Positions 43,620 to 52,606 of a DNA stretch of 64,000 nt are shown here, piece by piece. Source of the DNA: Bacillota bacterium (GTDB taxonomy: Bacteria > Bacillota > Clostridia > Christensenellales > UMGS416); the NCBI GenBank assembly GCA_023435705.1, contig JAEYRH010000005.1, positions 62,001 through 126,000 of the forward strand, read 5' to 3'. Position 1 is the first letter of the stretch; the number at the start of each line of letters is the position of its first letter. The notes under the pieces are model-generated. The model had not been told where the DNA came from. It saw nothing but the letters and a program-made list of their open reading frames with translations, and ran no database searches. Both the position numbers and the translations under genes were made by a program.

Positions 43620-45372
43620 CAATCTTCCTCCTGAGTTCACGAATCAAACTTGCTGCAAGCCGGTAACGGTTTACCGGCGTGATAACATAATATCCATCCA
43701 CAAGTGGCATGATCCTGTCTGCTGCCTCCAGGGCCAGTTGGAGACCCAAATTCTCACCCTGCTCGCGATCCAACCCCCGGAAACGCTCCACCACATCGTC
43801 GGGGATGCGCATGCCAGGCACCTCATTGGCGAGAAACACGGCGTTGCGGTGGCTGACCACAGGCAAAAGACCAGTGAGTACCTTGGCGTTCAGAGCCTCC
43901 CTGGCCCGCCGCAGCGCCTCAATCGATTCAGGGGAAAACAATGGCTGGGTGAGGAAAAAGCTCACGCCGCTCATCACCTTGCGCTCTGCTTTAATCAGCT
44001 CCGCGCCAAGGTTTGGCGCATTGACATTGAGCGCCGCGCCGATCACGAAGGGATCGCCGGCAAAAAGCGTTTCGTTGAGGCTCTTCACATAACCGGCCAT
44101 CACGGCGGAGTTGGAGTTATAAACACCCTTCACCTCGCTGCGGTCCGCCTGGGCGATCGGGTCGCCGGTGATGATCAGCACATTGCGCACACCCTCAATG
44201 TGCAGCGAGATGAGCAATGACTTGATCGCGTTCAGGTTGCGGTCACGGCAGGCGATGTGCGGCAGCACCAGGCAACCGCAGCGCCGGGCAATCAGCGAGG
44301 CCGTCATGGAGCTGTCCGCACGGACGCGGGCCAGCGGGTTGTCGGCCACGGTGATGGCGTCTGCCCCGGCCCTGGCGAGCGCCGCTGCGCCTTCCAACAC
44401 CCTGGAGATGGCGGTGTCATGGGGCGGATCGGCCTCGGCGGCAATGGCCTTGCCGCCCTGCCGGAGCTTCTCCCAGAAGGGGTTTGGCACAGGAGCGGCG
44501 TAACCTTGCTGGCGGGTGTGGTGGGTTTGCGGTGCATAAGGCTCCGCCGGCCCCCGCAACAGCGCTGACGCAGCGGCGATGTGCTTCGGCGTGGTGCCGC
44601 AGCAGCCGCCCAGGATCCCGACACCCAGCTCGCGGAATTGCTTCAGCTTGCCGGCGAAATACTCCGGGCTGTTGGAATAGACGGTGCGCCCGCCGGAGAG
44701 CATCGGGTAGCCGCCGTTGGGCATCGCCGACATTGGCTTGGTGGAAGGGCCCAACCCTGTCATATATTCCAGCAGGTACATCGGGCCGGAAAGACAGTTG
44801 AAGCCCCAGGCATCCACCGCCCCCTCCTCCTCCATCGCCCGCTTGATCTCGCGGCCGGGCACGCCCAGCCGCGAATATCCATCGGGCGCCACGGCAAATT
44901 GGGCTAGCACAAAGGCGTCCGGAACCTTGCTTTTCAGAGATCGGGCAGCAGAGCGCACGCTGTTGGGCTCGCCGAACGTCTCAAATACAAAGTGTTTCGC
45001 TCCCAAAGTCAGGAACGCATCCACAATCGCTTCATACTCCCGCGCCGCATGCTCCACCGTAAGGCCAGGGATCGGCCCGATGTCAGCGAAGACCAGCGCC
45101 CTGCCGGCAGAGGCCTCCTGCGCCAGTTTCCATCCGGCTTCGATCACGGCCCGCACATCGGCCATGCCACACTCCAGCATGGCCGTGTTTGCTCCGAAGG
45201 TGTTGGTGCGGATGGCGCCGGCACCGGCTTCGATGTATTCCCGGTGGATGCGCAGCACAACGCCAGGCTCCTCCAGGTTGGCCATCTCGCAATTGCCATT
45301 TGCGCTGCTTCGCAGCTCGGCATAGTAGGTGCCCATGGCGCCGTCAAACAGCAAGGGCTTTGGGTCGGGCAT
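43603..45372 (-). CDS. yitJ: Bifunctional homocysteine S-methyltransferase / 5,10-methylenetetrahydrofolate reductase (YitJ type)
   Basis: A 589-residue fusion. The N-terminal homocysteine methyltransferase domain (about 1-285) has zinc ligands Cys193 (FNCLSG) and Cys257-Cys258 (GGCCGTTP). The C-terminal MTHFR flavoprotein domain (about 305-589) includes AEADPPHD, VADNPLARVRAD and NVLIITGDP. It makes 5-methyl-THF and activates homocysteine for methylation. With the downstream pterin-binding gene, it forms a split methionine-synthase system. Confidence 0.95.
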   Translation of the reverse strand: MPDPKPLLFDGAMGTYYAELRSSANGNCEMANLEEPGVVLRIHREYIEAGAGAIRTNTFGANTAMLECGMADVRAVIEAGWKLAQEASAGRALVFADIGPIPGLTVEHAAREYEAIVDAFLTLGAKHFVFETFGEPNSVRSAARSLKSKVPDAFVLAQFAVAPDGYSRLGVPGREIKRAMEEEGAVDAWGFNCLSGPMYLLEYMTGLGPSTKPMSAMPNGGYPMLSGGRTVYSNSPEYFAGKLKQFRELGVGILGGCCGTTPKHIAAASALLRGPAEPYAPQTHHTRQQGYAAPVPNPFWEKLRQGGKAIAAEADPPHDTAISRVLEGAAALARAGADAITVADNPLARVRADSSMTASLIARRCGCLVLPHIACRDRNLNAIKSLLISLHIEGVRNVLIITGDPIAQADRSEVKGVYNSNSAVMAGYVKSLNETLFAGDPFVIGAALNVNAPNLGAELIKAERKVMSGVSFFLTQPLFSPESIEALRRAREALNAKVLTGLLPVVSHRNAVFLANEVPGMRIPDDVVERFRGLDREQGENLGLQLALEAADRIMPLVDGYYVITPVNRYRLAASLIRELRRKIDDSSR

Positions 45373-45467
45373 TTCGACACCTCATCAGGCGCAAGGGCCA
45401 CAAAGACCCTGTGAATTTCGCAATAATATATCACGAAAAGCAAAAAATTACAAATAGGCGAATTCAG

Positions 45468-46568
45468 TCACTCATCAAACACGTACAGAAGAGCAGGCTC
45501 CTTCATCGGGTTCGGGCGCTCAACCCTGGAAGCGATCTCTATGAACTCCCCCGAGATTCCGGAGCGCTCAATAGCCTTCATCACTTCGAGCACATGCAGA
45601 ATCAACTCACCGCTGGCCCGTGGCTTCCGCCCCTTTTCAATCGCCGAGGCCTGGTCGGCAAGACCCAATCCATGCACATGCTTGGGATATGGAAACAACA
45701 AAGGCATCTCCAGGAATTCTCCACGGTCTGGCTGAAGAAGCGACACCGGCCCGCCATATGCGCTCATCCTCAGCGCACCCTGTGTGCCATAGATCATCAT
45801 CTGGTTCTGCAACCCGGCGCAGGAGTCAAATCCTGTGATGATGCTGGCAGTCACGCCATTATCAAACCGCAGGAGCCCCATGATCTGGGTGGGTGTTTCC
45901 ACCTGGATTTTCGTGCCATACAGCGGCTGGGAAGTAATGGTACGCTCGGTGAACGCCATAGAGCACATGCCCGCAACCGATGTAACGCTGCCGAACAGAT
46001 TAACCAATGCGGTGAGTGGGTAAACACCCATATCCATCATCGGCCCACCACCCTCCCGGTAGAAGAAGGCGGGATTCTTGTGCCATGCCTCATGGCCTCG
46101 CAGCATCACCGACACCGTTGCCCCTGTGACTTTGCCAATCCAACCATCATCGGCAAGTTTCCGTAAGGTTTGATACCCCGCTGTGAGAAACGTATCCGGT
46201 GCCCCGCATATGGTCAGGTGGTTTTTCCTGGCAGTCTCAAGCAAAATACGGCCCTGTTCCAAGGTCGCAGCCATCGCTTTCTCGGTATAAACGTGCTTTC
46301 GAGCCTCCAGGCACTTCATCGAGAGCGCAAAATGTTCCTGCGGCGGGGTGAGGTTCAGCACAATGCTGGTGGAAGAATCGTCAAGCAACTCCTCCAGTGT
46401 GCCATACACCCTGGGGATTCCATAACGATCCGCCTGCGCTCTGGCGCGGTCCGCCGTCCGGCTATAGATTCCAACAACAGATATCTCCGAATACAATTGG
46501 GTCAGGTTCTTGAGATATACATCCGAGATATCCCCAGCCCCGATTACTGCAATTTTCGTGATTGGCAT
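45468..46568 (-). CDS. Gfo/Idh/MocA family oxidoreductase
   Basis: A 366-residue NAD(P)-dependent dehydrogenase. The Rossmann start is AVIGAGDISDVYL (8-20), with the family motif EKAMA (about 95-99; usually EKP) and the C-terminal alpha/beta domain (about 125-366) with the catalytic GGPMMDMGVYPL region. The substrate is probably a sugar or inositol derivative. It stands alone, divergent from a membrane-protein operon. Confidence 0.9.
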   Translation of the reverse strand: MPITKIAVIGAGDISDVYLKNLTQLYSEISVVGIYSRTADRARAQADRYGIPRVYGTLEELLDDSSTSIVLNLTPPQEHFALSMKCLEARKHVYTEKAMAATLEQGRILLETARKNHLTICGAPDTFLTAGYQTLRKLADDGWIGKVTGATVSVMLRGHEAWHKNPAFFYREGGGPMMDMGVYPLTALVNLFGSVTSVAGMCSMAFTERTITSQPLYGTKIQVETPTQIMGLLRFDNGVTASIITGFDSCAGLQNQMMIYGTQGALRMSAYGGPVSLLQPDRGEFLEMPLLFPYPKHVHGLGLADQASAIEKGRKPRASGELILHVLEVMKAIERSGISGEFIEIASRVERPNPMKEPALLYVFDE

Positions 46569-46760
46569 CGTGTTCCCTCACCTTGTTTACAGATTCTTTG
46601 GTTCCTGGATCTCACATCTGATATACAGCAAAACAGCTTGCCTGTCTATAGACTTTCTTAATCCAAAAATATAACATCGCATCCACATTATTATTGACAA
46701 ACAATAATTCCCGAAATATAATTCAAACATAATTATCGTAAACCAATAATCGAGGTGCAT

Positions 46761-47726
46761 ATGAAACGGAAAACTCTTTGGTTTTTCCTGGCAGCAGAAG
46801 CAGCGCTCTGCATATTGCTGCAATTGCTGAAAACCTCCTTCGCCAGCTTCTATACAGCCGCCGTAGCCTTCCCCTTTGAGCAGATCGGGTTGGGCCTGCG
46901 GGCGCTGTCGCTGTCCGGCTGGCTGGGCAACGCCGCTGCCTTTGCCCTGTATGCTGCGATCTGCCTTGCACCGCTGGCATATGTGATAATGCGGGTGAAG
47001 CAGAAAGGGCTACAAAAGGAAGACTGGCTGCTGGCAATCCTCAGTGCGGCGCTGTTTGGCGCGTTGTACCTAATGGTCAACCCCTCGCTCATTGCCTGGC
47101 TGTTTGGCAACTCGGTAGGAACCATGGGCAAAGCGGTACTAGGCGGCACAGTTTACTCCGTGCTGGCAGCCTACATTATTTTGAGGCTGCTACGGCTGTT
47201 TTCTGTGGGCAACACAGGCCAGCTTTTCCGATATGTGGCCGTAATGCTGGCACTGCTAAGCATGCTGTTTGTCTATCTGGCATTCGGCGTTTCCTTTGGA
47301 AAACTGCAGCAATCCATTGCGTCGCTTCTGGCCGGCAACGCCGGAAACGAACACCTGCTGGGGGCAACCTACGGCTTTCTGGCACTGCAGTTCATCGTGG
47401 ACGCCCTGCCCTATGTGCTGGATGTGCTCATCATCTTCGCCGCCCTGCAGCTGCTGGATGAGCTCAGGGCAGATCGCTATTCCGCAACCAGCGTGGCCGC
47501 AGCCAGCCGCTTGTCCAGGCTGTGCGCCACGGCACTGGCAGCCACAGCGCTCGCAACGGTCGCGCTGAACCTATTACAATTGCTGTTTACCAGAACGCTG
47601 CTTGTGATCAACAGCAGTGTGCAGATCCCGCTCACCTCCCTCGCCTTTGTGCTGGCCGTGCTGCTGCTGGCCCGGTTTGTTTCGGAAAACAAGCAGCTCA
47701 AAGACGACAACGACATGTTTATTTGA
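46761..47726 (+). CDS. Membrane protein with DUF2975-like C-terminus
   Basis: A 321-residue protein with about eight hydrophobic helices. The last 140 residues, ending FVSENKQLKDDNDMFI, resemble the DUF2975 proteins that normally stand alone (about 160 residues) next to a small XRE regulator. The N-terminal half appears to be a second copy or an extra membrane module. GAGGTG precedes the ATG at 46761. The downstream gene is exactly such a regulator, and the two form one operon. Confidence 0.8.
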   Translation: MKRKTLWFFLAAEAALCILLQLLKTSFASFYTAAVAFPFEQIGLGLRALSLSGWLGNAAAFALYAAICLAPLAYVIMRVKQKGLQKEDWLLAILSAALFGALYLMVNPSLIAWLFGNSVGTMGKAVLGGTVYSVLAAYIILRLLRLFSVGNTGQLFRYVAVMLALLSMLFVYLAFGVSFGKLQQSIASLLAGNAGNEHLLGATYGFLALQFIVDALPYVLDVLIIFAALQLLDELRADRYSATSVAAASRLSRLCATALAATALATVALNLLQLLFTRTLLVINSSVQIPLTSLAFVLAVLLLARFVSENKQLKDDNDMFI

Positions 47727-47736
47727 GGAGTGCGGC

Positions 47737-47964
47737 ATGGCAATTCGTGTTCATCTGGAGGATGTGCTGAAGGCCCGGGGAATGACATCCAAGGAGCTTT
47801 GCGCGCTGGTGGGCATCACCGAGGCGAACCTCTCCATCCTGCGCAGCGGCAAGGCCAAGGGCGTGCGCTTTGGCACGATCAACAAGATCTGCTGGCACCT
47901 GGGCTGCGATGTGGGTGACATCCTGAAATTCGACGGAAACCTGGAGGAAGATGATGATGAATAA
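47737..47964 (+). CDS. XRE family regulator (YozG type)
   Basis: A 75-residue Cro/CI-like protein: HLEDVLKARGMTSKELCALV, TEANLSILRSGKAKGVRFGT, then CWHLGCDVGDILKF. It ends with an acidic tail. A TGAGGAG site precedes the ATG at 47737, 10 bp after the DUF2975-like gene. Its last codons overlap the start of the lipoprotein gene at 47951. Confidence 0.92.
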   Translation: MAIRVHLEDVLKARGMTSKELCALVGITEANLSILRSGKAKGVRFGTINKICWHLGCDVGDILKFDGNLEEDDDE

Positions 47965-48931
47965 ACGGAGCATCTCCATTATCGGTTTGACCCTGCTGAT
48001 GATCTTTACGCTGGCAGGCTGCCAGCTGGCGCAGGCGGACACCGGCGCCGCAGCCGGAGAAGACAGGCTGATTGGTGTGCTGGTAACGACGGAGTATCTG
48101 GATTTGTTTGACACAGAGGCTTATTTGAATGACAACCTGACGATCAACAGCAATGGCGAGATCAACATCGACGGTGACCGCAGCAAATACCAAGGCCGAC
48201 TGTATGCCAAGTTGGTCAAGACGACTCACACAAACGATGAGACAGGAGAAAAATTTGAAACTGAGCAGTACGCTTTTACAGACGTAAAGGGGTATTCATA
48301 TTTTGTCACGAAGATCCCCTCCACGGAAGAGCACAGCAATTATACAGCAACAAGCTCTGATGATTCATTCAGCGACGGGAAGACCGCCATCAACGCAGGC
48401 GAAACAAACTATAGCCTGAGCCTGGAAGGCACACTATTTGTTTCGGCACAGGAAGGAGAACGCACCTACTATTTTAACCCGGTCTACCAGTGTGACGACG
48501 GCAGGGTGTACGCCACCACCGGCAGCGGTCTCAGCAGAAGCGGAGACGAAGGTGAAGGCGCATCAATGGCACAAACCATGGAATCCAAACTTACAGCAAC
48601 TGAAAATGACCAGACTATTGAGTACAAAACATCCATCAAGATCACGATCCAGGTGATAAACCCGCCTAGCAAGATCGTGGTATACCGGATGGACCAAAAC
48701 AATGCCATTATTGCCCGATCAGAATACGAACCAGGCAAGCTTCCAAAGGCAATCGCACCGGAGCGAAACGCGGAGTATCTGCTGGTGGAAACACATAAAA
48801 CCGGCCCCGAAGGCAAAGTGCAAGTATCACGGACATTATTTGAAAAGGGAAAAGAGTCTCTGGACACCTTCTATTGCCGGGAAGACGGCGTGTGCGTGAA
48901 GCAATGGACACAGCTGGATTGGGCAAAATAA
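47951..48931 (+). CDS. Secreted lipoprotein of unknown function
   Basis: A 326-residue protein with a lipoprotein signal peptide; the lipobox is FTLAGC (Cys24). The mature protein is rich in polar residues and beta strands, with no known domain. It is translationally coupled to the XRE regulator (overlap of 14 bp) and is the last gene of the three-gene operon. Confidence 0.8.
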   Translation: MMMNKRSISIIGLTLLMIFTLAGCQLAQADTGAAAGEDRLIGVLVTTEYLDLFDTEAYLNDNLTINSNGEINIDGDRSKYQGRLYAKLVKTTHTNDETGEKFETEQYAFTDVKGYSYFVTKIPSTEEHSNYTATSSDDSFSDGKTAINAGETNYSLSLEGTLFVSAQEGERTYYFNPVYQCDDGRVYATTGSGLSRSGDEGEGASMAQTMESKLTATENDQTIEYKTSIKITIQVINPPSKIVVYRMDQNNAIIARSEYEPGKLPKAIAPERNAEYLLVETHKTGPEGKVQVSRTLFEKGKESLDTFYCREDGVCVKQWTQLDWAK

Positions 48932-48942
48932 TTATACTTAGA

Positions 48943-48983
48943 AAAACAATCGGCGGCTCGCAATACTGCGGCCGCCGATTTCT
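48943..48983. terminator. Bidirectional terminator
   Basis: A perfect 10-bp stem AATCGGCGGC / GCCGCCGATT (48948-48957, 48971-48980) with an A-run on the left gives GTTTTTC on the minus strand (for the LCP gene) and TTTCTC on the plus strand. Confidence 0.8.
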
Positions 48984-49004
48984 CAAATCACTGAATAGAC
49001 CAAA

Positions 49005-50492
49005 TCAGTTAAAATCCACATACACCTTGTTGATCCTGGGCTCCTGCCACCAGTAGTTATGCGAATAGGTCCAGTCGATCTTCTCCTTATAGGCGAGCAG
49101 CTTTGCCAATGCCGTAGTTTTGTTTCTCAGGTCCTTTTTGGTAATTGTCATCGTCCGGTTGTCGCCGCTCTTCATGGAAAGCGATGCTTTATCCCACGCC
49201 GTAAGCGCAGCGGTATAGGCGGCTTTCAATTCGTCATAGGATTTTTTCTGCTCGCCGGTGAATCCAGCTTCTTTGGCCTGGCAATCATCGATGAACTTCT
49301 TTGCCGTGTTCAAATGCACAATGCCGTCAAACCCATAGCTCATGAGCCAATGGGCATACTTTTCCGAGCAACGCACTTGCTCCGGTACATCGATGCCGTA
49401 GATTTCTTTGATCAGCTTTACGCGCTTCTCCTGGTCTGTAAAACACCAACGCCACCGGGCTGCGTCTGCTGACGGGCCAACCATGGAGTGCATACCGATT
49501 TTTGCCGGGTCAATCGATTGGGCAAAATTGGCCAGCGCCATCGTCTGCTCCAGGTTTGTGTTTGTATAGACGTCATCCTTTGCGGTGTTGACCAAATCCG
49601 GCACCATGGAGAGTTTCCCTTTATTCTTCAACTGGTTGAAAATCGCGACCATCATATCTTTTTGCCGGTTGATGCGGTTCAGGTCGCCCGGTGCCGGCCC
49701 GACTTTTCGAGCACGCACATAAAACAACACCGCTGCGCCAGTCATATGTTGCATGCCCTTTTTCTTGTAGAGGCTGTAGGCGCGGTCTTCCACCTTGTAA
49801 TCCACGCCGCCGATGGCATCCACCATTTTCACCAATGCGTTGAAGTCCACTGCGTAATAATAATCCACCGGGATCCCACCAAGCATATACTCCGCGCCTT
49901 TGCAAACGTTCATAAACCCGGCGCCGTCCTTTGCCTCAAAGCCTCCGCCGATGTTGAACGTGGCGTTGATCTTATAAACACCATCCATGAGGTCGGTGTT
50001 GTGGATGAACGTGTCACGGGGCAGGGAGATGAGATCTACCTTCTTTTCCTTGAAGTTGATGGCCACGATCATCTGGACATCGGCATGGGGATCTGTGCCT
50101 GCGCCTTTGGGCGTGCCCTTCTCGTTACCGTCCGCACCCTGCCTTCTGTCAATACCAATTAAAAGTATGTTCAAGATGTCTTTGTTTTCCGTGATGCCGG
50201 GTGTGGGAACAGGGGTGGGCTCGATGGTCGGAGTTGCAGTCGCCACAGCGCTCTGAGCACCGTCCGTTGTGGTCTTGATTTCCGGCGTGGGAGTCTCCAC
50301 CAGGGTGGGGCTTGCCAGCAGCGCCGGATCGATGGTGGATTTCGCAAAAAGATCCTGGGGTTGATATATAATCTGATAGGCCTTCACCCCACCGACAGCC
50401 AACAGCACCAACGCCACGCCGAGGATACTCAACCAAATAATGCGTTTCCGCTTGGGTTTTGGGCTGGTTTTGGTCTCGTTATTGTTTTCCAT
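49005..50492 (-). CDS. LytR-CpsA-Psr (LCP) family cell-wall ligase
   Basis: A 495-residue paralogue of the LCP protein at 33035-34501. It has an N-terminal helix (about 17-38), a Pro/Thr spacer, an LCP domain with ILLIGIDRRQGAD, DVQMIVAINFKEKKVDLISLPRDTF and RARKVGPAPGDLNRINRQKDM, and the same helical C-terminal extension. The two differ at their spacers and substrate-side residues. It probably transfers a cell-wall glycopolymer. Confidence 0.93.
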   Translation of the reverse strand: MENNNETKTSPKPKRKRIIWLSILGVALVLLAVGGVKAYQIIYQPQDLFAKSTIDPALLASPTLVETPTPEIKTTTDGAQSAVATATPTIEPTPVPTPGITENKDILNILLIGIDRRQGADGNEKGTPKGAGTDPHADVQMIVAINFKEKKVDLISLPRDTFIHNTDLMDGVYKINATFNIGGGFEAKDGAGFMNVCKGAEYMLGGIPVDYYYAVDFNALVKMVDAIGGVDYKVEDRAYSLYKKKGMQHMTGAAVLFYVRARKVGPAPGDLNRINRQKDMMVAIFNQLKNKGKLSMVPDLVNTAKDDVYTNTNLEQTMALANFAQSIDPAKIGMHSMVGPSADAARWRWCFTDQEKRVKLIKEIYGIDVPEQVRCSEKYAHWLMSYGFDGIVHLNTAKKFIDDCQAKEAGFTGEQKKSYDELKAAYTAALTAWDKASLSMKSGDNRTMTITKKDLRNKTTALAKLLAYKEKIDWTYSHNYWWQEPRINKVYVDFN

Positions 50493-50684
50493 GGTGTACT
50501 CCTACGGTGTTTATAAAGTCAATACTTGGTATTTTACCATATAACGCCATAATGTGAATCCTTTTCTATAATAATCCTATTGCTCCTGATCATATGGATT
50601 CTGATGTGTTACTGATCCGCACGCACCCAGTCTATGAGGAGGCAGCGACTTATGGATATATCTTCACTGCCGGATAGGTAAAAC

Positions 50685-50715
50685 AAGACCACCTGCTTCA
50701 AAAGCAGGTGGTCTT
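50685..50715 (-). terminator. Terminator of the tRNA cluster
   Basis: A 14-bp stem AAGACCACCTGCTT / AAGCAGGTGGTCTT with loop CAA is followed on the minus strand by GTTTTACC. Confidence 0.88.
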
Positions 50716-50718
50716 ATT

Positions 50719-50805
50719 TGGTGCGAGAGACAGGACTTGAACCTGCACGGCTTTAACCCCACTAGAACCTGAATCTAGCGCGTCTGCCAATTCCGCCACT
50801 CTCGC
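50719..50805 (-). tRNA. tRNA-Leu (CAG)
   Basis: Cloverleaf with a long variable arm; the anticodon loop TTCAGGT gives CAG. The acceptor stem GCGAGAG and 3' CCA are encoded. It is the last gene of the eight-tRNA cluster. Confidence 0.95.
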
Positions 50806-50819
50806 AAATTGGACTTTTA

Positions 50820-50904
50820 TGGTGGAGGGGGGTGGATTCGAACCACCGAAGTCTGAGACAACAGATTTACAGTCTGCCCCCTTTGGCCGCTCGGGAACCC
50901 CTCC
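50820..50904 (-). tRNA. tRNA-Tyr (GTA)
   Basis: Cloverleaf with long variable arm; the anticodon loop contains GTA in CAGACTGTAAATCTG. The acceptor stem GGAGGGG and CCA are encoded. Confidence 0.95.
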
Positions 50905-50922
50905 ATGACAGGCCTTTTCGGT

Positions 50923-50998
50923 TGGAGCTGGTGATGGGACTCGAACCCGCAACCTGCTGATTACAAATCAGCTGCTCTGCCAATTGAGCTACACCAGC
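50923..50998 (-). tRNA. tRNA-Thr (TGT)
   Basis: Standard cloverleaf, acceptor GCTGGTG, anticodon stem-loop CTGATTTGTAATCAG, CCA encoded. Confidence 0.95.
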
Positions 50999-50999
50999 A

Positions 51000-51075
51000 T
51001 GGTGCCTCAGGACAGAGTCGAACTGTCGACACAGGGATTTTCAGTCCCTTGCTCTACCAACTGAGCTACCGAGGC
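51000..51075 (-). tRNA. tRNA-Phe (GAA)
   Basis: Standard cloverleaf, acceptor GCCTCGG, anticodon stem-loop GGGACTGAAAATCCC, CCA encoded. Confidence 0.95.
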
Positions 51076-51088
51076 TTAGGAAAAGAAA

Positions 51089-51165
51089 TGGCGACCCGGA
51101 ACGGGCTCGAACCGTCGACCTCTAGCGTGACAGGCTAGCGTTCTAACCAACTGAACTACCGGGCC
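51089..51165 (-). tRNA. tRNA-Asp (GTC)
   Basis: Standard cloverleaf, acceptor GGCCCGG, anticodon stem-loop CTAGCCTGTCACGCTAG, discriminator G as expected, CCA encoded. Confidence 0.95.
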
Positions 51166-51179
51166 GCGTATATTGGGAC

Positions 51180-51256
51180 TGGTGGGCCTTCAGGGATTCG
51201 AACCCCGGACCAAACGGTTATGAGCCGTCCGCTCTGACCAGCTGAGCTAAAGGCCC
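51180..51256 (-). tRNA. tRNA-Met (CAT), probably elongator
   Basis: The acceptor GGGCCTT is paired, which argues against the initiator; anticodon stem-loop ACGGCTCATAACCGT; CCA encoded. A lysidine-modified tRNA-Ile2 cannot be fully excluded without comparison. Confidence 0.85.
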
Positions 51257-51274
51257 AAATGCCTGAAGACGGAA

Positions 51275-51349
51275 TGGTGACCCCTAGGGGACTCGAACCC
51301 CTGTTACCGCCGTGAAAGGGCGATGTCTTAACCACTTGACCAAGGGGCC
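51275..51349 (-). tRNA. tRNA-Glu (TTC)
   Basis: Standard cloverleaf, acceptor GGCCCCT, anticodon stem-loop CGCCCTTTCACGGCG, CCA encoded. Confidence 0.95.
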
Positions 51350-51355
51350 ATGGAT

Positions 51356-51432
51356 TGGTCGGGGTGAGAGGATTCGAACCTCCGGCCCCATGCTCCCAAA
51401 GCACGTGCGCTACCAGGCTGCGCTACACCCCG
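51356..51432 (-). tRNA. tRNA-Pro (TGG)
   Basis: Standard cloverleaf, acceptor CGGGGTG, anticodon loop with TGG in GTGCTTTGGGAGCAT, CCA encoded. It is the first gene of the tRNA cluster. Confidence 0.95.
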
Positions 51433-51670
51433 AAGTGTGATCTGCGCGTCGCCGTTCAAAGCGGCGAATAATAATATACATGATTCATGAGATGCTGTCA
51501 ACTACAAAATTGTGCCATTTCGATGTACAACTTTTGCACTTAACGACCTCACAAACCCCCAATCCACGCGCGAAGTTCTTATATTTTATAAACAGGATCA
51601 ATTGTTGTCAACAACATTTTATTCAAGATTAACAGAAATTCGTAACATAAGACTGAATTATTTATTTGAG

Positions 51671-52270
51671 TCAAATCTTAAGCCACAAAGCGGGGCGAAC
51701 GCCACCGGTACATCTGCCATCACTGATATTGCCTTTCAAGACGTTATTGCCCTGGATCCCGATATTGCCATCACCGTGGACGTACACGGCTTTCACGCTG
51801 ACGCGGCCAGGCGAGCGAAGCCACCACCAACAAATCCCGTTACCCTCAATTCTTGCGATTCGCTTGCTGTTATTTTCATCCTTTCTTTCAAACCAATACC
51901 TTTGATTTTTCCCAGGGTTCGTCAGTTTTGCACTGCTGTCACCGAAATATCGGCACACTACTTCCTCCATATTCAACAAAAATATACTGTCTTGCGTATC
52001 AGCTCCGCCATTTGTGCCATACCATTGATTGTCGGGGTTTTTATTTGTGACCGGAATAATTCTCGATTGATCGGCTGCAGTAAACCTGTCATAAAATTCA
52101 TTGTTAAGGTAGTTTCGCAACGCGCTCTCAGCCCATGTCACATCCGTATAAGCGTTATGGTAAGCCCGCTGCTCAATAATATATTCTGTGATAATCAACG
52201 CCGCATCGCTTTGTATGTCAAGCACTCGCCAATCATAGCAGCCAAATGATACTTTATCACCAACTTGCAT
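51671..52270 (-). CDS. DUF6273-type protein
   Basis: A 199-residue protein with the features of the DUF6273 family: KVSFGCYDWRVL at the start, SALRNYLNNEFYDRF (about 49-63), IFLLNMEEV, and the C-terminal WWLRSPG...GGVRPALWLKI. These proteins are common in Clostridia, often as domains of surface proteins, with unknown function. This copy has no signal peptide. A GGGAGGTAACG site precedes the ATG. Composition is AT-richer than hgcB, which lies upstream on the same strand. Confidence 0.8.
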   Translation of the reverse strand: MQVGDKVSFGCYDWRVLDIQSDAALIITEYIIEQRAYHNAYTDVTWAESALRNYLNNEFYDRFTAADQSRIIPVTNKNPDNQWYGTNGGADTQDSIFLLNMEEVVCRYFGDSSAKLTNPGKNQRYWFERKDENNSKRIARIEGNGICWWWLRSPGRVSVKAVYVHGDGNIGIQGNNVLKGNISDGRCTGGVRPALWLKI

Positions 52271-52309
52271 CGTTACCTCCCATAAAATCTCTCGTTTGCC
52301 TTTGTACGT

Positions 52310-52594
52310 TTAGCAACAATCCCCGTCGTCGCAGCCGCAGCTTGGCTCCTTGCCGGTGAGCATTCCTTTGATGATCGCCGCGGCGCAGCCGACGCCCTGC
52401 TCCACGGTGATCGCGCCAAAGGCGCAGTTGCGGGCGCAAGCCCCGCACTCCATGCAGCGGTTGCGATCAGTGACCTGGGCCTTCTTGCCCTCCAGCCGGA
52501 AAACGCCATGGGGGCACACAGCAGCGCACACACCACAACCAGTGCACTTGGAGCGGTCATATTCCAGCGTTGCCACATTCTTCAAATACATCAT
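52310..52594 (-). CDS. hgcB: HgcB, ferredoxin-like partner of the mercury-methylating corrinoid protein
   Basis: A 94-residue ferredoxin with two CX2CX2CX3C motifs (Cys17-20-23-27 and 47-50-53-57), the second being CMECGACARNC, the HgcB form. The C-terminal tail contains CGC and a closing CC pair (Cys86, 88, 93, 94), the vicinal-cysteine end that binds Hg(II) in HgcB proteins. HgcB reduces the HgcA corrinoid to Co(I) and may deliver Hg. Its start (ATG at 52594 or 52591) lies 12 bp after the hgcA stop, behind GAGGAGGTC, so the two are one operon. Confidence 0.95.
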   Translation of the reverse strand: MMYLKNVATLEYDRSKCTGCGVCAAVCPHGVFRLEGKKAQVTDRNRCMECGACARNCAFGAITVEQGVGCAAAIIKGMLTGKEPSCGCDDGDCC

Positions 52595-52606
52595 GTCATG
52601 ACCTCC

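Noticed and set aside
50719..51432. Repeated hairpins suggestive of a CRISPR array
   Set aside because: Each unit folds as a distinct tRNA with its own anticodon and CCA end.
51512..52249. Plus-strand frame of 245 codons
   Set aside because: It is antisense to the DUF6273-type gene and shows no family features.
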